Shown: positions 1 to 8,991 of the stretch, in pieces
Position numbering within the stretch: the first letter of the stretch is position 1
Layout: each line of letters opens with the position of its first letter
From: Macrostomum hystrix
Lineage: Eukaryota; Platyhelminthes; Macrostomidae
Reading direction: 5' to 3'
Assembly: GCA_950097015.1 (NCBI GenBank)
Contig: CATNEN010000039.1
Location: 558,001-622,000, forward strand
DNA: 64,000 nt
The notes under the pieces: model-generated
Seen by the model: only the letters and a program-made list of their open reading frames with translations
Database searches by the model: none
Told to the model about the DNA's origin: nothing
Made by a program: the position numbers and the translations under genes

Positions 1-513
1 CCCGTGGTCGTTTCACTGTTGAGGACGCAAACACGCTCGAAGTTTCTCTTCGGCTGAGATTCAACCCGTGGTCTTTTCACTGTTGAGGACGCAAACACGC
101 TCGAAGTTTCTCTTCGGCTGAGGTTCAACCCGTGGTCTTTTCACTGTTGAGGACGCAAACACGCTCGAAGTTTCTCTTCGGCTGAGATTCAACCCGTGGT
201 CTTTTCACTGTTGAGGACGCAAACACGCTCGAAGTTTCTCTTCGGCTGAGGTTCAACCCGTGGTCGTTTCACTGTTGAGGACGCAAACACGCTCGAAGTT
301 TCTCTTCGGCTGAGATTCAACCCGTGGTCTTTTCACTGTTGAGGACGCAAACACGCTCGAAGTTTCTCTTCGGCTGAGATTCAACCCGTGGTCTTTTCAC
401 TGTTGAGGACGCAAACACGCTCGAAGTTTCTCTTCGGCTGAGATTCAACCCGTGGTCTTTTCACTGTTGAGGACGCAAACACGCTCGAAGTTTCTCTTCG
501 GCTGAGATTCAAG
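1..513. repeat. 64-bp tandem repeat array (minisatellite), about 8 copies
   Basis: Eight near-identical 64-bp units beginning cccgtggtc and ending in cggctgagattcaa. Copies differ only at two spots (gtcg/gtct and gagatt/gaggtt). The array is cut by the left edge of the window, so its full length is unknown. No coding frame is evident. Confidence 0.95.
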
Positions 514-1445
514 CTCGTAGCCAGTGCATGAATTGCATCCTCAGCTGTACAACCTCCGCCTTGGCATTATGATTTCCATGGCTGTGCCAGTGCTGGACAT
601 TGATCTACGATAAACTGTTCCACAATGAGCTAATGAAATTAATAAAATATCTAATCATCCACCTCGCTACCGCCTAAAATCCCCGGCGCAGTGCGCCCAC
701 CTCTCTCTGCGCCGCCCAGCGGATGTTTTCCACCTGTCTGTCGCTTGTTAGGCCGATTTTACCTGGTGGAGGCGGTGGGGAGACAGCAACACCCTAGCAA
801 CAGCAGATATGCTAGCAGGAGTCCCAAGGCCATTAGCTACCAGCATTTCGGCAGATAAAACTTTGCATCCTCAGCACATTGCACTCCTCCCATGCTCTCC
901 CAGCACTGTTGCTGCTGCAGCCGGTATGCCGTGAAGGCCAGAGTCCAATTGTTACCGGGGTGGCTGCAGCTTGTTTGCATTGGGAGGAGGGATGGAAAGC
1001 AGGGCGAAGGCGCTATCTGCTTGGGTAGCAGTTCCTACCTGCATCCGCAGCTTGGGGGCAGCAGCTGTGCTACGTGGCTGGCGGTGCCTCATGAATTATT
1101 CAGTTCTGTCCAAGCCAAGCTTTCCGTGGGCTCCCCGCAGCTCTCCTGCCTGCTCCCAGTTTGTCCCACTGCTATTGTTTTTCCTTACTTGGGCTTTGAC
1201 TGGTCTCAGCTGCCATACTTGCCACAAGAGGCTGGCGTCAAAGAAGCCATGAAAGTCAAAGACGCTCCAACGAGCTTAATTGGCAGAGTTGCTGAATGTT
1301 TTGAAAGGGGTGAAGACTTAAAAATGTACTTTTGTTTTTGATAGTTGTTGCAAAAAATGTATTTTAGAGTGCGTATGTAAATATGGTGAGAATTAAAAAG
1401 AGTTTTGGCCTAACAGCTTTTCTCTCGATAGAGTGACTGACGCGC
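514..1445. other. Spacer without a supported gene
   Basis: Between the 64-bp array and the left Polinton repeat. Open frames of 93 and 149 codons overlap here (about 890-1340), but their composition is poor, with Cys clusters and no recognisable motif. I see no splice-linked coding structure and would not annotate a gene. Confidence 0.5.
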
Positions 1446-2002
1446 TTGAAGAGGGTTAAGGTTACTTAGCTTGAGTCAATAACAGACAAATAGAGAGGGG
1501 AAGTCAGGTGTACTGGCGGCTGTTACGTCGATTCCAAATTGACTGATATCAAGACGACTGTTGCTTTAGGCCATCATCGCTAGTATGAAAAACTCGAATT
1601 CCCCTCTTTAGCAAGTAGTAGGGGTTATGTGCACTCTGCCGCAGGAATTTCCGTGGAAAAGCCACGGGGCTCAGTGTGTAAACATAGGCGCCCATGTAAA
1701 TGCATTGGTGGATTCTGCCGCAGGGAAAGCCGTGGCAGTTCCGGGGAGGCCCAGGTGGATTTGCTAAAAATAGAAACAAGGGAAGTGTACATTACTGACC
1801 CACTTTACAAAGCATGCCACAAGTATATTCACTGTTCGCTGTATATTCACGTATATTCACGTTCCGCACAATAATTTTAATGCATAGAGACCTGAAATTT
1901 CATATCGTGCGTTTCTATGGCTGGAGTAACCTTGGGGTTAGTGAGTGAACATAGGAGCCTATGTAAATGCATTGATGTGCTCTGCCGCAGGGAAAGCCGT
2001 GG
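1446..2002 (+). repeat. Left terminal inverted repeat of the Polinton
   Basis: It starts ttgaagagggttaagg and is the reverse complement of 18190-18745. Identity looks near-complete except for a short patch around 1645-1680 where several substitutions and a one-base indel cluster. It contains a ~70-bp internal direct repeat (about 1677-1748 and 1944-2014) built around a tctgccgcagg core, with a third partial core near 1633. Short open frames in it are mirrored in the right repeat and are not considered genes. Confidence 0.93.
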
Positions 2003-2198
2003 GAGTTCCGGGGTGGGGTGGGGAGGTCCGGGGCTGATTTGTAAAAAATGTGGGTTAGTGGGAACTCGCAGACCATGTTTTACTATAGCTGTATGTTTGC
2101 GGCAATGATTTAGTCTATATAAGTACCAAAAAATTGATTGATTCACGTGGAGCCGAAATTTTGTTTAAACGAGATAATTAATTCTGTTTAAGTTTGTC

Positions 2199-2966
2199 AT
2201 GGACATCTGCGAAGGATATAAGCTGCAAATACAGGAATATGAAGGAGTGAAATTCATTGCTATCAGAAAATTTTACCGACATGGCAGCACTGCGAGTTTG
2301 AAACCTGGAGTCCCCGGTTTCAATTTGAACATCCGGCAATGGCAGAAGCTCAAGGAACTGAAGAGATCGCTTGTCAAGGCTGCCTTGGACAACCAGCCGA
2401 AAGTTGTACAACTTGGCTTTGATAAATTCATCGAGGTGAAGGACAGCATCATCTGGCTAAAGCGACTGCCCGAGGACTGCTGCGAAGAGTTTCTTAAGCG
2501 GAACACAGTGCCGCTGACACCACCGCTGTGGCGGAAGCTGTGGCAGTACGCGGATTGGATTGACGGGCAGCTATCGGCTCAACGTGAGATGTCAGATATG
2601 TACGAGCTGGAGCCAGGATCTTCCTCGGACAGCATCAAAGGCGAAGACGGTGCTGGTGACAACGCAGACGAAACCAAACCTGCCCTGAAGATGGAAGATT
2701 CGGACGGTGCTGCTGCTGCTGATGAAGCTGCAATGTCATCCAATCTGCAAATTGATACGGAGTTCGCCACTTCAACGCCTTTGCCACTTTCAAAGGCTGT
2801 AGCTGGAGCCATTCCTCAGCAAGACACTGATCTACAGGAGGACCCAGTCTGGTACCAATTCCGAGCTCAAGCGGCTGCAGCTGAGAATGCTAGGAAGCGC
2901 AAGCAGCCGTCGTTTGCTCTGCGTAGATTGGATGCCATGAAGCTGCCCAAACTGCGCTTCGACTGA
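2199..2966 (+). CDS. PC4/SUB1-like ssDNA-binding protein of the Polinton
   Basis: 255 residues. Residues about 14-65 match the PC4 (transcription coactivator p15/SUB1) pattern: a strand ending in IAIRKFY, the turn KPGVPGFNL, then the helix start RQWQKLKEL containing the conserved Trp48. PC4 proteins bind single-stranded DNA as dimers and act in transcription and replication. The rest is acidic and low-complexity (about 125-185), with a basic tail rich in RKRK. It is the first gene inside the left repeat. The ATG at 2199 directly precedes the domain. In this element it may coat displaced strands during protein-primed replication, or assist transcription with the TBP-like product of 9527-10093. 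The domain call is by pattern and memory; the role is inference. Confidence 0.75.
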   Translation: MDICEGYKLQIQEYEGVKFIAIRKFYRHGSTASLKPGVPGFNLNIRQWQKLKELKRSLVKAALDNQPKVVQLGFDKFIEVKDSIIWLKRLPEDCCEEFLKRNTVPLTPPLWRKLWQYADWIDGQLSAQREMSDMYELEPGSSSDSIKGEDGAGDNADETKPALKMEDSDGAAAADEAAMSSNLQIDTEFATSTPLPLSKAVAGAIPQQDTDLQEDPVWYQFRAQAAAAENARKRKQPSFALRRLDAMKLPKLRFD

Positions 2967-3077
2967 ATGCGGACCCTCTGACACTAAAAGCAACATTTTT
3001 ATCCATACTTTTTTTCCAATTTTTTAAAAAAAATATGTGCTGCTTGTGCGTTCCAACATCTTAAGAAAAAATAAATT

Positions 3078-4175
3078 ATGAAAATTTTCGCCTCATTGTT
3101 TCTGAAAATGGAAAAAATTTACTTTAACCCGAATCAGCCAGCGAGTTATTGCAGTTCTTCAAAGCTTCAACATGAACTGAGAAAAAGAGATTATCACATC
3201 GGGGTTAAGGGGATTGAGCAATGGCTAAGTCAGCAGCCAGTGCATACTCTACATAAGCCGGCTAGAGTTCGATTTCAAAGGGCGCCAATAATAGTAAGAG
3301 CCATTGATGATCAGTGGGAGTTGGATCTGGTGGAAATGATTCCGTTTGCCAAATATAATCGCGGGCATAAATACATTCTTACATGTATAGATGTTTTATC
3401 TAAATTCGCTATGGCCAGAGCTCTGAGGTCTAAAAGCGCAGCAGAAGTGCAATCAGCGTTTGAGAGCATGCTGAAGAGCTCAAAGCGGCAGCCACGCACC
3501 GTCCGCACGGATCAGGGAAAGGAGTTTATTAACACAATATTTCGCCAGTTCTGCATAGACCGCGGGATTCTGGCGTTTCCAACAAACAGTGAGCACAAAG
3601 CTGCTGTAATAGAAAGATGGAATCGAACTTTAAAAGGCAAGATGTGGCGTTATTTTACTCACAACAGCACTCTACAATGGCTTGATGTGCTACCTAAACT
3701 GGTCAAGTCCTATAACAATACATTCCACAGAAGCATTAAGACTACACCAATGAATGTTTGCAAAGAAAATGAGACTGACATCTGGATGAATCTTTACGAT
3801 GGGAAAGCGATTGAGACAGTTAAGAATCTGAGAAAACCGAAGTTCAGTGAAAACCAGTCTGTACGAATTTCAAATGCTCCCAGACTCTTCAGAAAGGGAT
3901 ACATGGCTAACTGGAGTGAAGAAGTGTATACTGTAGTGTCTAGAGCTCCAAAGCATTATCCGTATATGTACCAGATTCGAGACATGAAGGGTGAAGATAT
4001 TCGAGGCCTCTTTTATGAGCATGAGCTGCAAGCTGTTCCGGACTCCCAGCGGCTGTATGTGATTGAAAAGATTCTAAAGACTGAGAAGCGGAAGGGAAAG
4101 ATTCGCTATCTCGTAAAGTGGGCCGACTACAACTCGACTGGCTGGGTGGATGAGAAGGACTTAAGAAAGGTATAG
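3078..4175 (+). CDS. Polinton integrase (rve core plus C-terminal chromodomain)
   Basis: 365 residues. The DDE core shows Asp83 (ELDLVEM), Asp145 (RTDQGKEF) and Glu179 (AAVIERWNRTLK), with 33 residues between the last two. The N-terminal IYFNPNQPASY and LHKPAR segments are typical of Polinton integrases. The C-terminal ~40 residues (YVIEKIL, YLVKWADY, GWVDEKDL) form a chromodomain, which in related elements binds modified histones and steers insertion. It would insert the linear element into host DNA through the terminal repeats. A second in-frame Met at residue 11 is an equally good start. All catalytic residues are present. Confidence 0.96.
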   Translation: MKIFASLFLKMEKIYFNPNQPASYCSSSKLQHELRKRDYHIGVKGIEQWLSQQPVHTLHKPARVRFQRAPIIVRAIDDQWELDLVEMIPFAKYNRGHKYILTCIDVLSKFAMARALRSKSAAEVQSAFESMLKSSKRQPRTVRTDQGKEFINTIFRQFCIDRGILAFPTNSEHKAAVIERWNRTLKGKMWRYFTHNSTLQWLDVLPKLVKSYNNTFHRSIKTTPMNVCKENETDIWMNLYDGKAIETVKNLRKPKFSENQSVRISNAPRLFRKGYMANWSEEVYTVVSRAPKHYPYMYQIRDMKGEDIRGLFYEHELQAVPDSQRLYVIEKILKTEKRKGKIRYLVKWADYNSTGWVDEKDLRKV

Positions 4176-4217
4176 ACATCTAAGTTATTCGATATTTTAA
4201 TATTTTGATTTTGAGGA

Positions 4218-5024
4218 ATGAGCAGCATCGTAATAAACAGTGAGCATGCAGAAGGTTCTTCTAGTGACTTTAATTTTCGCCTGTCTGCACCTATATACTT
4301 GGATCGAAATGTGGATTATGAGGCAGGTCTGGCTGAAATCCATATGCCTACTGCATGGCTCAATGTTGACGAGCCTTACTGCTTCACAGTCTCAGATGGA
4401 AGAGAGCATGAGGCCCTGGTTCTTCAACCCGGACGCTTTGACAGAGTGGAGGAGCTGGTGGAGCGGTTGAACGAGCTACTAGTCAACTCTGAGTCACTGT
4501 TCTTTGATGCCATGAGCGATAGAGAGTCTGAGATGGAGGCTGATGAATCGGGCCTGATGGCTCGCAGCAATAAAGATTTTGGGATAAAGTTTGAAATTCA
4601 GAATCAAAGAACAGTGATGCACAACAATACCGCACGAGCAGAGTTGTATTTTCCTCCAAGCAAAATCCTGCAGTGGTTGGGATTTGGAAACCAGTCAATC
4701 AAAATCCCACCTGGGCGCCACGTGTCAAGCTGTTGCATCGGCTGTCCGCCCACCAACCTGGTCAATGTGCACTGCAGCCTTGTTGAGTCAACAAGCTGCA
4801 ACTGGGACTCCCTGCTGCGAACTGTGAACATCAGTTCTAATGCTGAATGGGGCTGCTACTTCAGCAAAGTGTTTAAGAAAACATTGTTCTTCCCAATCCA
4901 GAAAGCAAATTTTCTACACAGCATTCGAATTCAACTGCGGGATACATTTGGTCACTCTCTGACTGCTCAGAGCTGCAGTCCTGTTTTGCTCACGATTCAG
5001 ATCCGGGAGAAACTTATTCGATGA
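4218..5024 (+). CDS. Polinton minor capsid (penton-type) protein candidate
   Basis: 268 residues. The N-terminal half carries the pattern of the Polinton/adintovirus minor capsid family: SSDFNFRLSAPIYL, then YEAGLAEIHMPTAWLNV, a family predicted to adopt a single jelly-roll fold and form capsid vertices. It sits directly before the basic protein and the major capsid gene, as in other Polintons. Its stop overlaps the next start in ATGA (5021-5024). No signal peptide or membrane span. The vertex role is inferred from family and gene order, not from a visible active site. Confidence 0.75.
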   Translation: MSSIVINSEHAEGSSSDFNFRLSAPIYLDRNVDYEAGLAEIHMPTAWLNVDEPYCFTVSDGREHEALVLQPGRFDRVEELVERLNELLVNSESLFFDAMSDRESEMEADESGLMARSNKDFGIKFEIQNQRTVMHNNTARAELYFPPSKILQWLGFGNQSIKIPPGRHVSSCCIGCPPTNLVNVHCSLVESTSCNWDSLLRTVNISSNAEWGCYFSKVFKKTLFFPIQKANFLHSIRIQLRDTFGHSLTAQSCSPVLLTIQIREKLIR

Positions 5025-5407
5025 ACTATCAGCAGCTGATCCGGCAGTACTCTGGAACTCGAAATGGAAGCGATAAATCTGCGCCCTATGGGTGCGGAAG
5101 TTTTCCAGGGATCATGACATATCAACCTCCTCCAGCAACTTCACCAGCACATGCATCTCAGTTGGCCTCGGCTGGCAAAAGCGTTAGCAAAAGAAGACAG
5201 TTGAATGCTAAAGTTTCTAGGAAAAAGAGAATACAGAAGACACCTCGCCAAAATGGCAAGAAGGGGAAAAAATCAAGGAAACGGAAAAATGCAGGTAGAA
5301 AGAAACCTAAGAAAGGAGAGAGCAAAGCCAAGGGCAAAACGGTAAGCAAGAGGAAGCGAAAAGTCAGCAGGAAAACGGTGAAGCGCGTGCTGGACTCTTT
5401 GTCGTAG
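5021..5407 (+). CDS. Lysine/arginine-rich virion core-type protein
   Basis: 128 residues. After a ~55-residue leader with proline and alanine, residues 55-125 are dominated by Lys and Arg (KKGKKSRKRKN, GRKKPKKGE). This recalls adenovirus and adintovirus basic core proteins that neutralise packaged DNA. It overlaps the preceding stop by 4 nt and ends 2 nt before the major capsid ATG at 5410, implying tight co-expression. Such composition carries little homology signal, so the DNA-packaging role rests on charge and position between the capsid genes. Confidence 0.6.
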   Translation: MNYQQLIRQYSGTRNGSDKSAPYGCGSFPGIMTYQPPPATSPAHASQLASAGKSVSKRRQLNAKVSRKKRIQKTPRQNGKKGKKSRKRKNAGRKKPKKGESKAKGKTVSKRKRKVSRKTVKRVLDSLS

Positions 5408-5409
5408 AA

Positions 5410-6690
5410 ATGGCTTATGGATTCAACCCAAGGCTCGATTTGTTCAAGGCTCCTGCGCTGCAGACTGCCATTGACAAATCCTCCTATGTCGATATTCACC
5501 CCGTGAACTCAATTGCTGCAAATGCACCCATCGAATTCGATTGCCACCCATCAGCTGACGAATACACCGATCTATTGAATTCTTTTCTGTACATTCGCTG
5601 CCGCCTAGTCCGACTGGATGGGTGCTTGCTGAGGGAGAATGTTCTGAACGCTGAAGGAGAGCTGACAGAGCGCCGAGACAGTGATGTGCACCCTGAAAAC
5701 TTTGTCCTGTCTACGCTCTTCTCTGATGTCATTGTGAGCATTAACCAGCGAGTTGTGTCCGGGGGAGACCAACTCTATCCCTATCATGCCTATTTCAAAG
5801 CTCTCATGAGTTCCTCAGACGCCCAGCAGCTGAAGTTCTACCCCGCTGGATTCCTGCAACCTGACTCCGCTGCAGAGGCGCACATGGAGAGCCACAGGCA
5901 GTCCCGCTGGGTGGAGTATGCCGGACCGTTGCTCAGCGACATCTTCCAGTGCCCCATGTTGCTGCTGAACAACCTACACCTGCACATCAAGTTGGTGCCC
6001 AGCGACGCTGCATTTGCCATCAGAACCCCGGTCACAAACAACACAGCCTACCGCATGGAAATCTCCCACTGCATCCTGCATCTCTGCCGAGTCAAGGTGG
6101 CTTCTCACATCAGCCTAGCCCATGAGCAGGGACTGATCAACCAGAATGCGCTCTATCCTATGGAGCGAGCCGAAATGCAGAACTTTATTCTGCCCCAGGG
6201 AATCCAGTCGAAGAACATTGAAGGCTTTACCCACGGAAAACTCCCTAAGTTCATCATGCTGGCTTTCGTGAGCCACCGAGCCTTCAACGGGAATCATCAC
6301 ACCAGCCCCTTCGAGTTCCAGAGCTTCAACCTCAGCCAGCTAGCTCTAAAGAAAGGTGGGGAAGCCATGTGCCACGGTGCATTCACACCCGAAAACAACT
6401 CATTTGTGCGAGAGTACTTGCATTACCTGAAAAGCTGCCAGTCTGCCAGCCCCACCAACTCGGTCCCTTGGATCCCCTATCAGATCTTCTCCAACGACAA
6501 CACCGTGTTAGCGTTCGACCTCACACCCGAGGGAGCAGCCCTGTGGTACGGACAGAAAGAAGGAAACCTGCGGCTGGAGATTCGGTTCCGACAGGCGCTT
6601 GACGAGGCCGTGACTCTGATTGTCATGTGCCTGTATGACTCTCTGATTGAAGTCACCAAGCATAGGGAAATTTTGCTAGATTTTTCATAA
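5410..6690 (+). CDS. Polinton major capsid protein (double jelly-roll type)
   Basis: 426 residues. The start region resembles the widespread Polinton capsid family: LDLFKAPALQTAIDKSSYVDIHPVNS, then APIEFDCHPSADEYTDLLNSFLYIRCRL. In the middle is the motif HGKLPKFIMLAFVSHRAFNG, followed by the PFEFQSFNLSQLAL strand region. Family members assemble icosahedral shells and are predicted to have two jelly-roll domains per subunit. It is flanked by the basic protein and the maturation protease. The reading frame is intact. The broad family call is solid by pattern; the fold is from published family work, not visible here. Confidence 0.85.
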   Translation: MAYGFNPRLDLFKAPALQTAIDKSSYVDIHPVNSIAANAPIEFDCHPSADEYTDLLNSFLYIRCRLVRLDGCLLRENVLNAEGELTERRDSDVHPENFVLSTLFSDVIVSINQRVVSGGDQLYPYHAYFKALMSSSDAQQLKFYPAGFLQPDSAAEAHMESHRQSRWVEYAGPLLSDIFQCPMLLLNNLHLHIKLVPSDAAFAIRTPVTNNTAYRMEISHCILHLCRVKVASHISLAHEQGLINQNALYPMERAEMQNFILPQGIQSKNIEGFTHGKLPKFIMLAFVSHRAFNGNHHTSPFEFQSFNLSQLALKKGGEAMCHGAFTPENNSFVREYLHYLKSCQSASPTNSVPWIPYQIFSNDNTVLAFDLTPEGAALWYGQKEGNLRLEIRFRQALDEAVTLIVMCLYDSLIEVTKHREILLDFS

Positions 6691-6695
6691 TAATT

Positions 6696-7211
6696 ATGAA
6701 CACTTTTCAGATGTTTAAACTTGCCAGAAGCTTTTTGCCCATTAGAAACGTTTTTATAGTGTCTCTAAATTTGAATAGTTCTAATAATGCTGAATTAGAA
6801 TTTCATTTGCGGAGTTACCTGAATGAGAAAACATATAAGAGCAAATTTATTTTCCTTTTGTTGCATCACAGCTCCTTGTCAGGTCACTGGGTGGTTTGCG
6901 ACGTCACTTACGGGAGTTCTGTGGAGCTTTTCAATTCCCTTGGCTGGGACTCGAAAACTTTAATGATTATTCATGATTTACTGCAAGTAGCCTTGGGTTC
7001 CCCGCTTCGTTTGAGCAGCAATGTGGATCGAATTCAAAGCTGTGACTCTGTCAAATGCGGTCTCTTCTGTCTTTATTTTACTTATCAGAAGTTTCAATTC
7101 AAACGGTCATTTAAGTGGGTTCTGCGACAACTGCATGCAAAGGAAAAGAGCCACCTGAATGACAGAATGCTTCGGCAGTTCGAAGCCAGCCTAAGAAAGA
7201 GAAAGTTATGA
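6696..7211 (+). CDS. Adenain-like cysteine protease (capsid maturation)
   Basis: 171 residues, close to the size of adenoviral proteases. The catalytic order His-(acid)-Gln-Cys is visible: His64 in GHWVV, position 80 in LFNSLGW, Gln114 in DRIQSCDS and the nucleophile Cys121 in KCGLFCLYF. Position 80, usually Asp or Glu, is Asn here. It begins 5 nt after the capsid gene and its stop overlaps the ATPase start (7208). The expected role is cleavage of capsid precursors during virion maturation. Confidence 0.9.
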   Translation: MNTFQMFKLARSFLPIRNVFIVSLNLNSSNNAELEFHLRSYLNEKTYKSKFIFLLLHHSSLSGHWVVCDVTYGSSVELFNSLGWDSKTLMIIHDLLQVALGSPLRLSSNVDRIQSCDSVKCGLFCLYFTYQKFQFKRSFKWVLRQLHAKEKSHLNDRMLRQFEASLRKRKL

Positions 7212-7897
7212 AAGTCAGCTCTACAAATTGGCTAAATCCGACTATGGAAACCAGTGCGAATAGAACCTGCTATGATGCCCGCCTGCGGCAGGGAAGCTGC
7301 ATGATTGTCAGCGGGCCAACCAATGCTGGCAAGACAACCTTCGTGAAGCAGCTAATTCAGTACAGGGATGTTATGTTTGATACGATGCCTGAGAGAGTCC
7401 TGTGGTACTATGGGGTTTCGCAGACAGTGCACTCTGAGCTGAGCAGCCTGGGAGTGCACATGCAGCAGGGATTCCCCAGCAACATTGAGGCGGCTCTAAG
7501 ACCCAATGACCTGATTGTTTTTGATGATTTGATTGAAGAGACTTCTAGCTCTGCTGCGATGCGAAATGTATTCACCGGAATCGCTCATCACTTACCCTGC
7601 TTTCTGGTAATGCTGACTCAGAATGTATTTTTTAAAGGAAAAGAGTTGCGAACGATGAGTCTGAATGCGATGTACTTTGTCATCATGAAGAACCCCAGAG
7701 ACCAGCTGCAGATTGCAGCACTGGGCAGGCAGTGCTTTGCAGAGAAGCCCGGCTTTCTGCTGTCTGTGTTTAAGCATGTGACCGCTCAAGGCAGGGGAGC
7801 TTACCTGCTTCTGGATTTCCACCCATCCACTCCCGATGAGCTGCGAGTGCGAGCGCGGATCCTGCCCAACCAGCGCCCCCACCTGGTTTATACCTAA
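7208..7897 (+). CDS. FtsK/HerA-type genome-packaging ATPase
   Basis: 229 residues. Walker A is GPTNAGKT at 36-43 and Walker B is DLIVFDD at 101-107, followed by a LMLTQNVFF segment near the expected sensor position. The size and motif spacing match the A32-like packaging ATPases of Polintons, adintoviruses and virophages, which pump DNA into the capsid. It starts inside the protease stop codon (ATGA). All nucleotide-binding residues are present. Confidence 0.93.
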   Translation: MKVSSTNWLNPTMETSANRTCYDARLRQGSCMIVSGPTNAGKTTFVKQLIQYRDVMFDTMPERVLWYYGVSQTVHSELSSLGVHMQQGFPSNIEAALRPNDLIVFDDLIEETSSSAAMRNVFTGIAHHLPCFLVMLTQNVFFKGKELRTMSLNAMYFVIMKNPRDQLQIAALGRQCFAEKPGFLLSVFKHVTAQGRGAYLLLDFHPSTPDELRVRARILPNQRPHLVYT

Positions 7898-7936
7898 GAA
7901 TGGCAAATACGCTGTTTTCCATATCTATACTCAACA

Positions 7937-8260
7937 ATGGACACGCTTTGTTTTCATGAAAGCATCTTTGCAATTCTTGCATCAGCGAAATACACTGTCA
8001 GCTTCAAGCGCTTGCTAATCAAGCACGGTCCGAAAGAAGTGCGAAAATTCCTTGTTGAAGCCTGTTACAACCTATTGGAAAACAACCTGACTTTCTCTCT
8101 TATTGAAAAGGCTGAGCTGGCAAAGTCCAAGCAGATTATTCGAAAAATCCCAGCACAAAGAAAAGAAGCTGACTTGCTAAATCATAATTTCATAAAAATT
8201 CTCCCCACTCTGCTGAAGCTTGTGCATAGAAGAAAGAAGGAAAATGAACAAGTTCTCTGA
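7937..8260 (+). CDS. Conserved small Polinton protein (core/pX-like), function unknown
   Basis: 107 residues, basic and helical. It matches a recurring Polinton small-protein pattern: a run like FKRLLIKHGPKEVRKFLVEA, then CYNLLENNLTFSLIEK, a Lys-rich stretch and a short hydrophobic C-terminal helix (FIKILPTLLKLV). Many members end with a Gly-Gly-Phe-Leu membrane-active segment; here only the hydrophobic helix is seen. Relatives in adintoviruses have been likened to pX-type virion proteins, which is inference here. It overlaps the next gene. Confidence 0.65.
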   Translation: MDTLCFHESIFAILASAKYTVSFKRLLIKHGPKEVRKFLVEACYNLLENNLTFSLIEKAELAKSKQIIRKIPAQRKEADLLNHNFIKILPTLLKLVHRRKKENEQVL

Positions 8261-8948
8261 GATGGTTCTGATTCCCAAGTCTGAGTATGACATGCTAATG
8301 ATTAATGTGAAACCCAATGAGTCTGCAGGAGACATTGCGGTAAAGCAGGCACAGATTAAATGTGATGATATATTGTATGCCGACGATTGCCCAGACAATG
8401 TAAAGACAGCCATGTACCAGAACGCTATGAAAAGTTTGTTGTCCAAGCGCAAGCAAGTTGGAAAGGAGAGTGTAGCAGGAGAGAGTCAAGCGGCAAAGAA
8501 ACAGAAAGCAGAGATGCTGCCGAGCAGCTGGGCTGAAAAGATTGCCCAGTCCGTGCCCCAGAAATTCAAAACCAGGGCTCGCAGTCTATGGGCCATCCTA
8601 TCTGATAATCCCTCCCTCATCCAGGTGTTCGAAAACGGCGAGGTGCAAATGGCTGGGCAGAGAATACCATCCTCAAACATCATGGATCTGTTTCATACTG
8701 CAGTGAGGGATTCAAAATGCGACAGCGAGCCGGTGGGCTGGAGTGAGTTTGTTTCATTGCTTCAAGACAGCAAGCTAAACATTCCAGCTTCAGCGATAGG
8801 GAAATCAGTGAGAAAGCTTATTTCCAAGCCAGCAGCCTCTCTAGAGGCGGAAGCTCTAGACTGTGCTCATCATACAGTCAAGGGACTTGGAAGCGAGAGA
8901 GCCTGGTTACAGCTGGGCAGAAAGAAACTATTTAAGAAAGGAAATTAA
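8220..8948 (+). CDS. Conserved Polinton protein of unknown function (GSNI-type)
   Basis: The open frame is 242 codons, but the start is more likely the ATG at 8244 or 8262, just after the preceding stop, giving MVLIPKSEYD at the N-terminus. The C-terminal half shows a signature common to Polinton genes in many animals: FKTRARSLWAIL, a GEVQMAGQRIPSSNIMDLFHTAV block and PVGWSEFVSLL. The middle is Lys-rich and probably disordered. I know no function for this family. Its recurrence next to the ATPase and small core gene suggests a virion or replication role. Confidence 0.7.
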   Translation: MCIEERRKMNKFSEMVLIPKSEYDMLMINVKPNESAGDIAVKQAQIKCDDILYADDCPDNVKTAMYQNAMKSLLSKRKQVGKESVAGESQAAKKQKAEMLPSSWAEKIAQSVPQKFKTRARSLWAILSDNPSLIQVFENGEVQMAGQRIPSSNIMDLFHTAVRDSKCDSEPVGWSEFVSLLQDSKLNIPASAIGKSVRKLISKPAASLEAEALDCAHHTVKGLGSERAWLQLGRKKLFKKGN

Positions 8949-8991
8949 ATCAGCTGTCTGTATTTTCTTTCGATATTCGATATCGCCGATA

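Noticed and set aside
892-1341. 149-codon frame left of the Polinton
   Set aside because: Cys clusters and biased composition, no family resemblance, overlapped by another frame of similar quality.
1549-2146. Short frames within the left terminal repeat as genes
   Set aside because: Frames are mirrored in the right repeat, have no recognisable motif and overlap each other on both strands.
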